A stretch of 64,000 nucleotides of DNA from Sphingosinicella terrae (GTDB lineage Bacteria; Pseudomonadota; Alphaproteobacteria; Sphingomonadales; Sphingomonadaceae): assembly GCF_003347635.1 (NCBI RefSeq), contig NZ_QDFY01000003.1, positions 310,001 through 374,000 on the forward strand, in the 5' to 3' direction. The notes under the pieces are model-generated. The model was not told the origin of the DNA. It made no database searches and saw only the letters and a program-made list of their open reading frames with translations. Position 1 is the first letter of the stretch, and each line of letters begins with the position of its first letter. Of this stretch, positions 45,953 to 54,224 are shown in pieces. Made by a program: the position numbers and the translations under genes.

Positions 45953-46686
45953 CGCTCATTCCTGTCTTTTGCGGTCCGTCCCTGCCTCCGGAGGCGCGGC
46001 CGCGGGGGCCGTTCGACTGGCGGCCGCCTGCCCGGGCCGGCGATCTGCTCGCGCTCGCCGCCGCGCCACCTGATCGGCTCTGCCTCATCGACGGCTATTT
46101 CGACTGGTGCCCGGCCCCCTGGCACAAGGAGCTGCTCCTGCTGATGGCGCGCGGCACCATCGTCCTGGGGGCGTCGAGCATGGGCGCCCTGCGGGCGGCT
46201 GAGCTTCACGCCTACGGGATGATCGGCGTCGGCGCGATCTTTCGCGCCTATCGCACTGGGAGACTGTCTGGCGATGACGAAGTCGCCCTGATCCATGCGC
46301 CGGCCGAGCTGGGATGGGCGCCGCTATCCTTGCCCTCCGTCGAGCTTCGAGCGACCCTCGTTGCCGCCTGCCGCGCCGGGCTGATCCGCGCCGAGCATGC
46401 CCGGACGCTGCGCGAGCGGGCGAGGCGGATCCACTACGAGGATCGCGACTGGCCGGCGGTCGAGCGGGCCTGGCTGGAGCTCGGAATCCTGGATCGCGCG
46501 GCGATCGCCCTGATCCGGACCTTGTACGTGCCGCTGAAGCGGCAAGATGCGCTCGCGTGCCTCGAGACGGTCCTCGATCCCGTGCTTCAGCCGCCGGTGC
46601 GGCCCACCCGGCCTCCGGTCACCTGCTTCATGCGTGACCTGGCGGGCGAGCTCGGACTGGATCCTGCAATGCTGGGGTCGCGCTGA
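45949..46686 (+). CDS. TfuA-like protein
   Basis: A 245-residue protein with the TfuA core: VFCGPSLPPEARPRG, LCLIDGYFDW, WHKELLLLMARG, VLGASSMGALRAAELHAYGM and GDDEVALIHAP. TfuA proteins work with YcaO to install sulfur on backbone amides, for example in thioviridamide-type RiPPs and methyl-coenzyme M reductase. The start overlaps the YcaO stop, and the 3' end overlaps the convergent regulator by 59 bases. A sulfur transferase partner is not seen here. Confidence 0.85.
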   Translation: MTLIPVFCGPSLPPEARPRGPFDWRPPARAGDLLALAAAPPDRLCLIDGYFDWCPAPWHKELLLLMARGTIVLGASSMGALRAAELHAYGMIGVGAIFRAYRTGRLSGDDEVALIHAPAELGWAPLSLPSVELRATLVAACRAGLIRAEHARTLRERARRIHYEDRDWPAVERAWLELGILDRAAIALIRTLYVPLKRQDALACLETVLDPVLQPPVRPTRPPVTCFMRDLAGELGLDPAMLGSR

Positions 46687-48271
46687 TCCATTCGAGCGCA
46701 CGCTCGATCGCCCCGAAGAAGCCGGCGCTGGTATCCGGATGGAGGGGGTGGTGGCGCTGGATCCACGCCATGATGTCGGCATTGCTGGGGCTGGACTCAC
46801 CGTGCCAACACCTTTCCACCCGGTCCCGCCAGCGGCGCAGGCGCGGCTCGCCGCCGGGGATGACGAGATTCACCTCGCAGACGCCGAGATACAGATCGGC
46901 GAAGATCGTGCCGGCGAGCACAGCCTCCAGATCGGCATGCGCTCGCTCATAATCCCCCTCGATCATCCGCAACCGTCCCGAATCCTCGCGCAGGCCGTCA
47001 CCGGGAATCGGATTGAGGGCCGCCGCCTGGTCCATGAGATCGCGGGCGCGGGCGAGGTCGCCAAGATACATCCAGCCGGTCGCGCATTCCTCGAGCCTGA
47101 CGGGATTATAGGGGTTCAGCGCGAGGGCTTGCTCGAAGCAGTGCCGGGCCTGACCGCGCTGATCGTGCCAGAGGTGGCAGAAGCCCAGGACGGTGAAGGC
47201 GTGGACATTGCCGCGGTCTGCGGCGAGACCGTCCTTGGCGAGCTGCAGTGCCCGCGCCCGCTCGGCGGCGCCGCTCGATCCCAGCGCGGTATAGGCGAAG
47301 TCGGTATTGTAGAGCCGGGCCAGCGGCGGATAGGCGAGCGCGAAGCCCGGCCGGTCAGCGATGACCACCTCGAGCGCGTCGGCCGCCGCCCGGGCCTCGT
47401 CGAAGGTCTGCGCGGCGAAGGACCGACGCTTGGCCATCAGGTAGCGATTGTAGACGTCGTCGGGCTCGTGCGGGAGGCCGACGGAAAGATCCTCGTCGAC
47501 GGCGGGCAGCGCCGCGCCGGCGATGCGGCGCACGATCTTCTCGACTCCCCCGGCCATGCCGATCGCGGCGAGCGACATGGTCTCGCCCCACAGGATCCGT
47601 GAGTCGCTCAGCCGGCGCGCGCGGGCGATCACCTTGATCCCGTCGCCCTCTGGCAGCAAAGTCGCCGTCAGCTGGTATCCGGGCTCGTCGGCATGGGCCC
47701 GAGCCGCCTGGTCCTCGGGCCGGTCGTCGGCGACGAGCAGGATCTCGCGGAAGCGGGCGAGACCGGACAGGACCTCTTCGCGAAGCTCGGCGGCGAAATA
47801 GGGATGATGCTCGCGCACCGCTTCGTCGCGGAATTCGGAGACGAGGACCAGGGGAGGGCGTCCTTCCGTCAGTGGCATGGCGGCGCCCGCCGTCGGCCGG
47901 GACGAAGCCCGTCCGGCTCCGAAGCCGGGCGCGGCCTGCGGGGCTTCACGCAGAGGCGCGATGAACCGGTAACCGCGACCGTAGACGCTCTCGATGAAGC
48001 GCGGAGTTCGCGAATCGTCGCCGAGCGCGCGTCGCAGCTCACGGACGGCAGAAGTCAAAGATGCCTCGGTGACGATGGTGCCGTCCCATACGGAAGACAG
48101 CAGGGCGTCCTTGGTGACGAGGCGGCCGGCATCGTCGACCAGCGCCAGCAGGACTCGAAAAGCCTTGTTTCCCAGCTTCAGCGGACCCGCCGGACCGAGA
48201 ACGCGCTCGTCCGCGCGATCCACGACGAACTGCTCGAAGGCGATCCTCTCGAGTGTGACAGAAGGGGGCAT
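46628..48271 (-). CDS. winged-helix (CadC/OmpR-type) TPR regulator
   Basis: A 547-residue protein: N-terminal OmpR-type winged helix (LKLGNKAFRVLLALVDDAGR, LVTKDALLSSVWDG, FIESVYGRGYRFIAPL), a central region like the TolB/adenylate-cyclase linker domain, and C-terminal TPRs (AFTVLGFCHLWHDQRGQARH, FEQALALNPYNPVRLEECAT). No TM helix is evident, unlike CadC. The ATG (MPPSVTL) is chosen since the frame upstream is not domain sequence. It is convergent with YcaO/TfuA and may control it or the GNAT unit. Confidence 0.82.
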   Translation of the reverse strand: MPPSVTLERIAFEQFVVDRADERVLGPAGPLKLGNKAFRVLLALVDDAGRLVTKDALLSSVWDGTIVTEASLTSAVRELRRALGDDSRTPRFIESVYGRGYRFIAPLREAPQAAPGFGAGRASSRPTAGAAMPLTEGRPPLVLVSEFRDEAVREHHPYFAAELREEVLSGLARFREILLVADDRPEDQAARAHADEPGYQLTATLLPEGDGIKVIARARRLSDSRILWGETMSLAAIGMAGGVEKIVRRIAGAALPAVDEDLSVGLPHEPDDVYNRYLMAKRRSFAAQTFDEARAAADALEVVIADRPGFALAYPPLARLYNTDFAYTALGSSGAAERARALQLAKDGLAADRGNVHAFTVLGFCHLWHDQRGQARHCFEQALALNPYNPVRLEECATGWMYLGDLARARDLMDQAAALNPIPGDGLREDSGRLRMIEGDYERAHADLEAVLAGTIFADLYLGVCEVNLVIPGGEPRLRRWRDRVERCWHGESSPSNADIMAWIQRHHPLHPDTSAGFFGAIERALEWISATPALQDPVRARPPGHA

Positions 48272-48350
48272 TCTGGACGGAGACTTTCGCTGTGACTCGC
48301 GCGTGGCGGCCGATTCTAGCACATGCTGCGGCGCAATACGACGCTGTGCC

Positions 48351-48404
48351 TGCCATTTTTGGCAGTTTTTCGCCAGTGATTCTGAAAGAATTCTGATTCA
48401 GAAT
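48351..48404. promoter_or_regulatory. cluster of palindromes between regulator and GNAT unit
   Basis: TGCCATTTTTGGCA at 48351-48364 (5-bp arms) and ATTCTGATTCAGAAT at 48390-48404, a perfect 15-base palindrome, with a third direct half-site ATTCTGA at 48379-48385. The half-sites are 11 bases apart, about one helical turn. The region is AT-rich and lies in the 219-base divergent gap, so it probably holds operators and promoters for both sides. Confidence 0.6.
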
Positions 48405-48490
48405 CGTTTCAGGCGCCCCTCAGGATGAACCGGGACATTCGGCGTAGACCGACACTGCAACGGCAACACCGCCGTCACATCGGAGCTTGC

Positions 48491-48607
48491 GTGGATATGG
48501 TTCTCAATCGTCTCATCGTGTGGGCAGCGCCGCTGATGACGTTCGGCGCCTTCGTCTACACCCTTGCCGTCCTGACGGCCGGTGCCGGCCTCCCGATCGC
48601 CGCATGA
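48491..48607 (+). CDS. small membrane protein coupled to GNAT gene
   Basis: A 38-residue protein starting at GTG, with GGAG five bases upstream. It is almost one TM helix (NRLIVWAAPLMTFGAFVYTL then AVLTAGAGLPIAA). The stop overlaps the acetyltransferase ATG as ATGA, which supports translation. An earlier ATG at 48425 gives 60 residues but a basic N-terminus with no ribosome site. No family. Confidence 0.5.
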   Translation: MDMVLNRLIVWAAPLMTFGAFVYTLAVLTAGAGLPIAA

Positions 48608-49233
48608 CGATCATGCAGAACATCCAGCGTGAGCTTTCAGGCCTGTTCGTGGACCGCAAGCGGTCCGACCGCTCGGCCATCCAGACGGTGAACTTCCGTC
48701 GCGTCGAGACGGAACGTCTCATCCTCCGTGTTCCCGAAATGGGCGATTACCGCGACTATTGCGCTCTGCTCGCCGACCCCGAGGCGTTCCGCTTTTCCGA
48801 ACGGGGGCCGATGAGCGGTGAGGAAGTGTGGACGAGGCTGCTCCGCCAGGTGGGCCATTGGTCGCTTGCCGGCTACGGCCTGTTCGCCGTCCAGGAGAAA
48901 GCCACGGGCTGCATCGTCGGCGAGGTCGGATTCGGTGATTTTCGCCGTGGACTGGGACCGCGGTTCGACAGTGCCCCGGAGGGTGGCTGGACGATCGCCG
49001 CCGGCGCACGCGGCCACGGCTATGCGACCGAGGCCGCCGAAGCGGCGCTGGCCTGGCTCGATGTTCGGCTCGGCTCGCGCCGGACGGTGTGCATGATCCA
49101 CACGCAGAACAAGGCGTCGCTTCGCGTCGCGCACAAGCTTGGTTTCCGGGCTTTTTCGGAGATCGATTATCGCGGTTACCGTGCCATGCTGCTTGAGCGG
49201 CACGGGGGGAACGGGGAGGCGTCCACGGACTGA
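48604..49233 (+). CDS. GNAT N-acetyltransferase (RimJ/RimL-like)
   Basis: A 209-residue acetyltransferase of the RimJ type: ETERLILRVPEMGDYRDYCA, GEVGFGDFRRGLG, WTIAAGARGHGYATEAAEA (acetyl-CoA loop) and NKASLRVAHKLGF near the end. It likely acetylates a protein N-terminus or small molecule; target unknown. Coupled to the small membrane protein upstream. Followed by two strong hairpins. Confidence 0.83.
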   Translation: MTIMQNIQRELSGLFVDRKRSDRSAIQTVNFRRVETERLILRVPEMGDYRDYCALLADPEAFRFSERGPMSGEEVWTRLLRQVGHWSLAGYGLFAVQEKATGCIVGEVGFGDFRRGLGPRFDSAPEGGWTIAAGARGHGYATEAAEAALAWLDVRLGSRRTVCMIHTQNKASLRVAHKLGFRAFSEIDYRGYRAMLLERHGGNGEASTD

Positions 49234-49400
49234 GCGGGCGAGGGTGAGGGCTTGCCCGCCTGGTTCACACGGACGCTTCCTCGGCCTTCCGGCCGGGATG
49301 CAGGATCGATCATCCGAAAGGCGCCCCCGCCCCATGTCGGGAGGGGGAATGGTGGGGGGAATGTGGTGAGTCACGCGCCACGCTCCCTCCGCCGGGTCCT

Positions 49401-49424
49401 GCCCTCCCCCGGCCGGGGGAGGGC
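49401..49424. terminator. 24-bp perfect palindrome, likely bidirectional terminator
   Basis: GCCCTCCCCCGG / CCGGGGGAGGGC, no loop, in the 251-base gap between the convergent GNAT and DUF188 genes, followed on the plus strand by GTTTCT. The gap 49234-49484 otherwise contains GC-rich runs and nothing coding. Confidence 0.6.
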
Positions 49425-49449
49425 GTTTCTCGCAGGTGGCTTGCCAGCC

Positions 49450-49477
49450 TTCCCCTCCCCGCTCGCGGGGAGGGGAA
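49450..49477. terminator. 13-bp stem hairpin near DUF188 gene end
   Basis: TTCCCCTCCCCGC / GCGGGGAGGGGAA with loop TC. It ends eight bases before the DUF188 stop on the other strand, so it may end transcription of DUF188. Its composition is close to the palindromes at 18443 and 21963. Confidence 0.6.
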
Positions 49478-49484
49478 ATCCGCG

Positions 49485-49949
49485 TCAGGCGCCCGGCCGC
49501 CGCTTCATCCTGATCAGAGCCTCGTCCAGCGCCGACAGGAAGCGCGACCGGTCGGATTTCGAGAAAGGCGGCGGGCCGCCGATGATATCGCCGCCGGCCC
49601 GAAGATCGGCCATGATCGCCCGCGTGGCTACGGCCGCGCCGATAGAGCTCGTCGTGAACGGCCGCCCGTTCGGCGCCAGCACCGTCGCGCCGGCCTTGAT
49701 CGCGCGATCGGCGAGCAGGATGTCCGCGGTCACGACGATGGTGGCGTCACTGGCCCGCTCCGCGATCCAGTCGTCGGCCGCGTCGAAACCCGAGCCGACG
49801 ACGATGCGCTCGACCAATGGGTGCTGCGGCACGCGCAGATAGTCGTTGCTGACGACCGTCACCGGCACCTCGTGCCGAAACGCGACCTTGTAGACCTCCT
49901 CCTTCACCGGACAGGCATCGGCATCGATCATGATTCGGTATGGGCTCAT
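49485..49949 (-). CDS. DUF188/UPF0178 (YaiI/YqxD) family protein
   Basis: A 154-residue NYN/PIN-like-fold protein: MIDADACPVKEEVYKVAFRH at the N-terminus, VVSNDYLRVPQHP, DATIVVTADILLADRAIKAG and the C-terminal GGPPPFSKSDRSRF. Typical length. The fold suggests nuclease activity, but none is shown for the family. Convergent with the GNAT gene. Confidence 0.92.
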   Translation of the reverse strand: MSPYRIMIDADACPVKEEVYKVAFRHEVPVTVVSNDYLRVPQHPLVERIVVGSGFDAADDWIAERASDATIVVTADILLADRAIKAGATVLAPNGRPFTTSSIGAAVATRAIMADLRAGGDIIGGPPPFSKSDRSRFLSALDEALIRMKRRPGA

Positions 49950-50092
49950 CCTCTTCGCATTGGCCCAGGGGGCGATGCATCCACAAGCCTGCCGCGGTCG
50001 CCTGCATTCGCCCCAGTCCCGACCGCGTTGAAGCGTCCTTAACCCGCACCGGCCTAGACGAGTCGCGTTACGCGTCGCGTGAAGGATGGCAG

Positions 50093-51166
50093 TTGCCGCA
50101 TAGGGAAACCTTGCTTGCCGACGGCTCGGTCGTGGCCGGGCTGGAGATCGGCGCGGCGGACCTGCTCGACCGGCTGGCCGCATCGGCCGCGCCCGGACGC
50201 GCCTTCCTGCGCGCGGCATGGTTCGCGGCGGCGGCGGGCGATCGGCCGCTGGTCACGCTGGCCGGGCGCTCAGCCGCGGGAGCGCCGTTCGCGGCGATCC
50301 CGCTCGTTTCCCGCCGGATCGGCCCGCTGTCGCTGCGGGAGCTTGCGGGCAGCTACTGGCCGTATCGCAGCTTCCCGCTCGCGGACGAAGCCGGCGTCAC
50401 CGAGCTCGTGTCGATCCTGTCCTCGCCGGCGGCGCGTTCGGCCCTGGGCCATGCCTGGCGGATGGGACCGGTCCATTCAGACGATCCCGCGCTGCAGCGC
50501 GTCGCCACTGCGGCCCGGCAGGTGGGATGGATAGAGCTGAGACGATCCCTCGGCACCTGTTTCGTCGTCGATCTCGGCGCGATGCGGGCGGCGGGCCCGT
50601 GGCCGAGCACGAAGACGATGCGCAAGAATCGCTGGCTCGAGCGCCGGCTCGCGGAGATGGGTCCGCTCGAATTCCGGTCCGTGACCGGCAGTGGCTGGAG
50701 CCCTGAGAATCTCGCTCTTTTCGCTCAGGTCGAGCGAGAGAGCTGGGTGGCCCGCGAGGCGGATGCGCGCGATACGAAGTTCCTCGCCGATCGCAGCCGC
50801 AGGCTGTGGGAAGCCGTGATCCGGGACCCGGCCCTACGCGAGATGCTGGTGGGTTCGCTGCTCCTTGTCGGAGGAGAGCCGGCCGCCTTCACCTTCGGCC
50901 TGCGGTGCGGCGACCGGCTCCATGTCATCGCCAACAGCTATAGCGAGCGATTCCGCGAAGGCAGTCCGGGGCGGATACTTCTCTATCGGGAGTTTCAAGC
51001 CGCCGCGGACGCGGGAGCGGTCACGATCGACTGGGGAGCGGGCGATCCCGGCTACAAGAGCGAGATGGGTGCCCGGCCCGGGCCGGAGATCGTCGATTGC
51101 CTGTTCGTCCGCAGCCGCGCCGCCGCTGCGATCGCGCGCCCGCTCTGGTGCAGGGGTAGCCGGTGA
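50093..51166 (+). CDS. GNAT/CelD-like (BioF2-type) acetyltransferase
   Basis: A 357-residue protein of the CelD/BioF2 GNAT type. The middle has MRKNRWLERRLAEMGPLEFR and the C-terminal half LVGGEPAAFTFGLRCGDRL plus YSERFREGSPGRILLYREF, the acetyl-CoA-binding part. The TTG (LPHRETLL) is used with AAGG seven bases ahead. Such proteins are often in exopolysaccharide loci. Coupled by GTGA to the membrane protein that follows. Confidence 0.7.
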   Translation: MPHRETLLADGSVVAGLEIGAADLLDRLAASAAPGRAFLRAAWFAAAAGDRPLVTLAGRSAAGAPFAAIPLVSRRIGPLSLRELAGSYWPYRSFPLADEAGVTELVSILSSPAARSALGHAWRMGPVHSDDPALQRVATAARQVGWIELRRSLGTCFVVDLGAMRAAGPWPSTKTMRKNRWLERRLAEMGPLEFRSVTGSGWSPENLALFAQVERESWVAREADARDTKFLADRSRRLWEAVIRDPALREMLVGSLLLVGGEPAAFTFGLRCGDRLHVIANSYSERFREGSPGRILLYREFQAAADAGAVTIDWGAGDPGYKSEMGARPGPEIVDCLFVRSRAAAAIARPLWCRGSR

Positions 51167-52275
51167 CGGCCGTGCCGCAGGCGACGGCGGCGAGCGCCCC
51201 GCGCCGGTTCGCGCACGCCGCCGCGACATGGCTTTCGGCGCCGGCCGGCCGTCGGGTGGGGTTGGCGGCGGTCGCGGCGCTTGCCGGTCAGGTCATCTTC
51301 GCTGCCTATGAAGTCTTCGGCCTCGGCCTTCCCTTGGTCAGGGAGTCTGCGGCGGCCTTCGCGCCGCATCAGCTCGCGCAAACGCTCTTCATCCTCGTCT
51401 TGGCCGTCTGGCTGGTCGATTCGCTTGTCCGGGCCCGGGCGCAGGACAGTCTGCTCGATCGGAGCAGCGCCGGATCGGTCTCGCTGACGGTGGGAGCCGC
51501 CGCGATCGCCGCAGGCCTTGTTTCCACCTGCCTCTTTCTGGCCGATCGGGACGCCTTCCATCTCGGCGCCCAGGAGGATCGGCCGCTGGAATGGGCTTCG
51601 GCATTGCTGCTGTTGGTTGCCGCGGCCGGGATCGGTTTCGCGGTTCGTCGATATCGCCTGCGCCCGGTCGTCGCGGCGGCCGGTGCATTGATCCTGCTCG
51701 CGCTGGTGCTCATCGCCATGGAGGAGATCAGCTGGGGACAGAGGCTGCTCGGCTTCGCCACGCCCGACGCGCTGGCGGAGGTCAACTGGCAGGCCGAATT
51801 CAACCTGCACAACGTCCAGACCGATCTTTCCGAAACCGTCTATTATGTCGGCGCGATCGGCTTTCTCGCGCTCGCGCCGCTGCTTCGCGACCTGCTGCCG
51901 CTCGCCGCCACCCGCCACCCGCTGCTGGCTCTCGTCCCCGGCCGGGGCACGGCCCTCGCTGCGGCACCGGCGGTGTGGATGAATTACGGCCATTGGAACC
52001 TCTATTCGGTCCAGCTGGCGACCTGGCTTGCCCTCGCCGCCTACGCCGCCTGGGCGGCGGCAGCGTGGAAGCGCGGGCACCGCGGCGAGGCCGCGGCATT
52101 CCTGGCCGCAGCCGCGGCCGCGATCATCGGACAGGCGTTGTTCCTGGCCTTCGGCCGGTCGATGATCGACGTCCCCGACGTCACCGAATATAAGGAATTC
52201 TTCATCGCGCTGGCCTTCGCCGTCTATGCGGCGTCGGTCGTCCGTTCTCCGGTCAGCGGCGCAACCGCCGCCTGA
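51163..52275 (+). CDS. multi-pass membrane protein with EEISWGQ motif
   Basis: A 370-residue protein with about nine hydrophobic helices and a loop containing MEEISWGQRLLGF near residue 186, then EFNLHNVQTD. This combination recurs in uncharacterised membrane proteins near polysaccharide genes. The GTG overlaps the upstream stop. Convergent overlap with the next gene. Function unknown. Confidence 0.66.
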   Translation: MTAVPQATAASAPRRFAHAAATWLSAPAGRRVGLAAVAALAGQVIFAAYEVFGLGLPLVRESAAAFAPHQLAQTLFILVLAVWLVDSLVRARAQDSLLDRSSAGSVSLTVGAAAIAAGLVSTCLFLADRDAFHLGAQEDRPLEWASALLLLVAAAGIGFAVRRYRLRPVVAAAGALILLALVLIAMEEISWGQRLLGFATPDALAEVNWQAEFNLHNVQTDLSETVYYVGAIGFLALAPLLRDLLPLAATRHPLLALVPGRGTALAAAPAVWMNYGHWNLYSVQLATWLALAAYAAWAAAAWKRGHRGEAAAFLAAAAAAIIGQALFLAFGRSMIDVPDVTEYKEFFIALAFAVYAASVVRSPVSGATAA

Positions 52276-53161
52276 GCGCATCGCCGCCCCACGCTGCGAA
52301 AAGGTGCTTGGCGGTCGCCACGCCTCGATCGAACAGGTTGAGGGCGTGACCCAAGGCGAGATTGGTCGGATTGCGCCTGAGCAGCAGCAGGTCGACGCAA
52401 TCGAGGCTGTCCGTCGCGAACTGCCGCTTGTGCTGGCCGTCGCCCTCGGTGAAATCGAACAGACGGAAGCGGTGTTCGTCCATGAGCAGCCGCATCGCCT
52501 CGAGCTGGAGTACCGTGCCGGGGGAAAAGGCCGCGAAACCGGGATCGTAGCCGAGATGGGCGTAGATCAGCGTCTCTCCCTCGGCAGGGGCGTAGAGGTA
52601 GCTGACCGGCCGCCGGTCGACGAACAGCAGCCAGGCGCGGACCTGGTCGCGGCGGGCCAGAGACTGCATCTCCGCCACGGCGGCCTCGCCGTCCGGCAAT
52701 CCGGCTCCCAGACGGCGTTCCTGGTAGGTGAGGGCTGACAGGGCTCGCGCCTGCCGATGGAATTCCTCCAATTCGTCGGGACGGCGATAGACGCGGAGGT
52801 CGAGCGATCCGCCCGATTGCTCCGCGAGCTTGCGCAGCTTGCGCTTCAAAGTCGATCGACTCTTGGCCGAGAAGCCGGCGAGGTAGGTGTCGAAGTCGAG
52901 GTCGAGCCGCGCGTAGCTGCGGACATAGGCCTGCCGGACGAAGAGGGCGAGATCGCCCGGCGCGGACATCGCATCGGCGTGGACGGCCGGCACGCCGGTG
53001 ACGAGATAGCCGTCTGCCTCCGGCGAGAGGCACGGCAGCGCCGGCGGCATGCCGTCCAGGGCTTCATCGAGCCGCACCCTGCGCCGGACGAGCCGGCGCC
53101 GAAGCGTCCATAAGGTGCGCGTGCCGACGCGCAAGGGCAGGGCCGTGTCAGAGGCCGGCAT
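52253..53161 (-). CDS. GNAT/BioF2-like acetyltransferase
   Basis: A 302-residue protein: YLAGFSAKSRSTLKRKLRKL near residue 93, a RDQVRAWLLFVDRRPVSYLY segment, and HLGYDPGFAAFSPGTVLQLE plus FDFTEGDGQHKRQFA at the C-terminus, all signatures of the CelD/FemAB-like GNAT group. Starts 14 bases inside the polysaccharide deacetylase gene. Probably acylates a glycan or lipid. Confidence 0.78.
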   Translation of the reverse strand: MPASDTALPLRVGTRTLWTLRRRLVRRRVRLDEALDGMPPALPCLSPEADGYLVTGVPAVHADAMSAPGDLALFVRQAYVRSYARLDLDFDTYLAGFSAKSRSTLKRKLRKLAEQSGGSLDLRVYRRPDELEEFHRQARALSALTYQERRLGAGLPDGEAAVAEMQSLARRDQVRAWLLFVDRRPVSYLYAPAEGETLIYAHLGYDPGFAAFSPGTVLQLEAMRLLMDEHRFRLFDFTEGDGQHKRQFATDSLDCVDLLLLRRNPTNLALGHALNLFDRGVATAKHLFAAWGGDALRRRLRR

Positions 53162-54167
53162 AAGCCAGGTAGGAAAGCGCCGCTACCGGCGGCGGTGCAA
53201 GCAGGGCGGCGGCGGCGATCGCTGGCTTCTCGTAGCGGGCATGGCCCCAGGCCTGCTCGACATAGCGGGCGACCGTGCGCAGCGGTCGGGCCGGAAGCGG
53301 CGCGGACGGGAGATGCGGGCAGTCTATGCCGAGCGTGTCGAAGCGGACGGTGTCGAAGCGTGTTCGATTCCGGTCGAGGAAGGCGCAGAGACGGTCGAAA
53401 CGCCGCCGGATGACGACGTTGGGCCGCCGGCCGTCGCGACTGGCAAGCTCGAAGCTGTGGCCGACGATCGTGACCAGGGGGTGAGCGTTGTCGGCGGCAT
53501 GAAGGAGGGCTGCCTCCATCTCGTTCCGGGACAGTGCGCAGATCTGGAACGGGCGCAATCCGCCGTCGCGGCGCCGGATTTGGGTGACCGGGACTTCCGT
53601 CACGCCGTCAGTCGCCAGCGGATCGATGAGCGAAGGATCGAGCGGCAGCGCGCTCGGCCAGGGATGGTCGGCGCCGCAATGACTGCTGTCATAGACGAAG
53701 CCGAGCTCGTGGAGCGCGGCCAGGGTGTCGGCATTGGCGGCAAAGCTGCCGGATCGAAAGGCGATCGGCCGTGGTGCCCCCGCCTCCATCAGCAAGTCGC
53801 GGCCGAGCGCGATCAGCCTGGCCTGTTCCGTCCTGTCGAACTGCGTCAGCTCGAAACGCGCCGCTTCGCCGCGGCCGGCCGAGAGATCGTGCCAGAAGCT
53901 GTGCAGGTGCAGCTGCACCTCCTGACCGGCGGCGAGGATCGGCTCGATCATTCGCCGAACCGGCTCGAGACCGTAGACCATGGCGGGCATCGGATCGACG
54001 AAGAAGCAGGCCTTGAGCCGATGCTTGGCCAACTGCTCGAGCTGATAGGAAATGCCGACGCCCGCCGGTTCGCAGCTCAGCGCGAAATTGGGCCGCCAGT
54101 CCTCGCCCGGCACATGATGCCGCCAGGTGAGCTCGGTGTCGACCGTGAGGATGACGCGCGTCGTCAT
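53148..54167 (-). CDS. polysaccharide deacetylase family protein
   Basis: A 339-residue protein with NodB-like features: VILTVDTELTW at the N-terminus (catalytic-type Asp), GQEVQLHLHSFWHD near residue 110 (His pair for the metal), and RPIAFRSGSFAANADTL near 155. A C-terminal hydrophobic tail is present. It likely removes acetyl groups from a surface sugar chain, though the motifs differ from classical TFDDG. Confidence 0.75.
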   Translation of the reverse strand: MTTRVILTVDTELTWRHHVPGEDWRPNFALSCEPAGVGISYQLEQLAKHRLKACFFVDPMPAMVYGLEPVRRMIEPILAAGQEVQLHLHSFWHDLSAGRGEAARFELTQFDRTEQARLIALGRDLLMEAGAPRPIAFRSGSFAANADTLAALHELGFVYDSSHCGADHPWPSALPLDPSLIDPLATDGVTEVPVTQIRRRDGGLRPFQICALSRNEMEAALLHAADNAHPLVTIVGHSFELASRDGRRPNVVIRRRFDRLCAFLDRNRTRFDTVRFDTLGIDCPHLPSAPLPARPLRTVARYVEQAWGHARYEKPAIAAAALLAPPPVAALSYLAYAGL

Positions 54168-54224
54168 GCCCCGGCTCTATGCGAGGGAAATGAAGATAGG
54201 GCTAAGCCGCCGCCCCTTTCCTCT

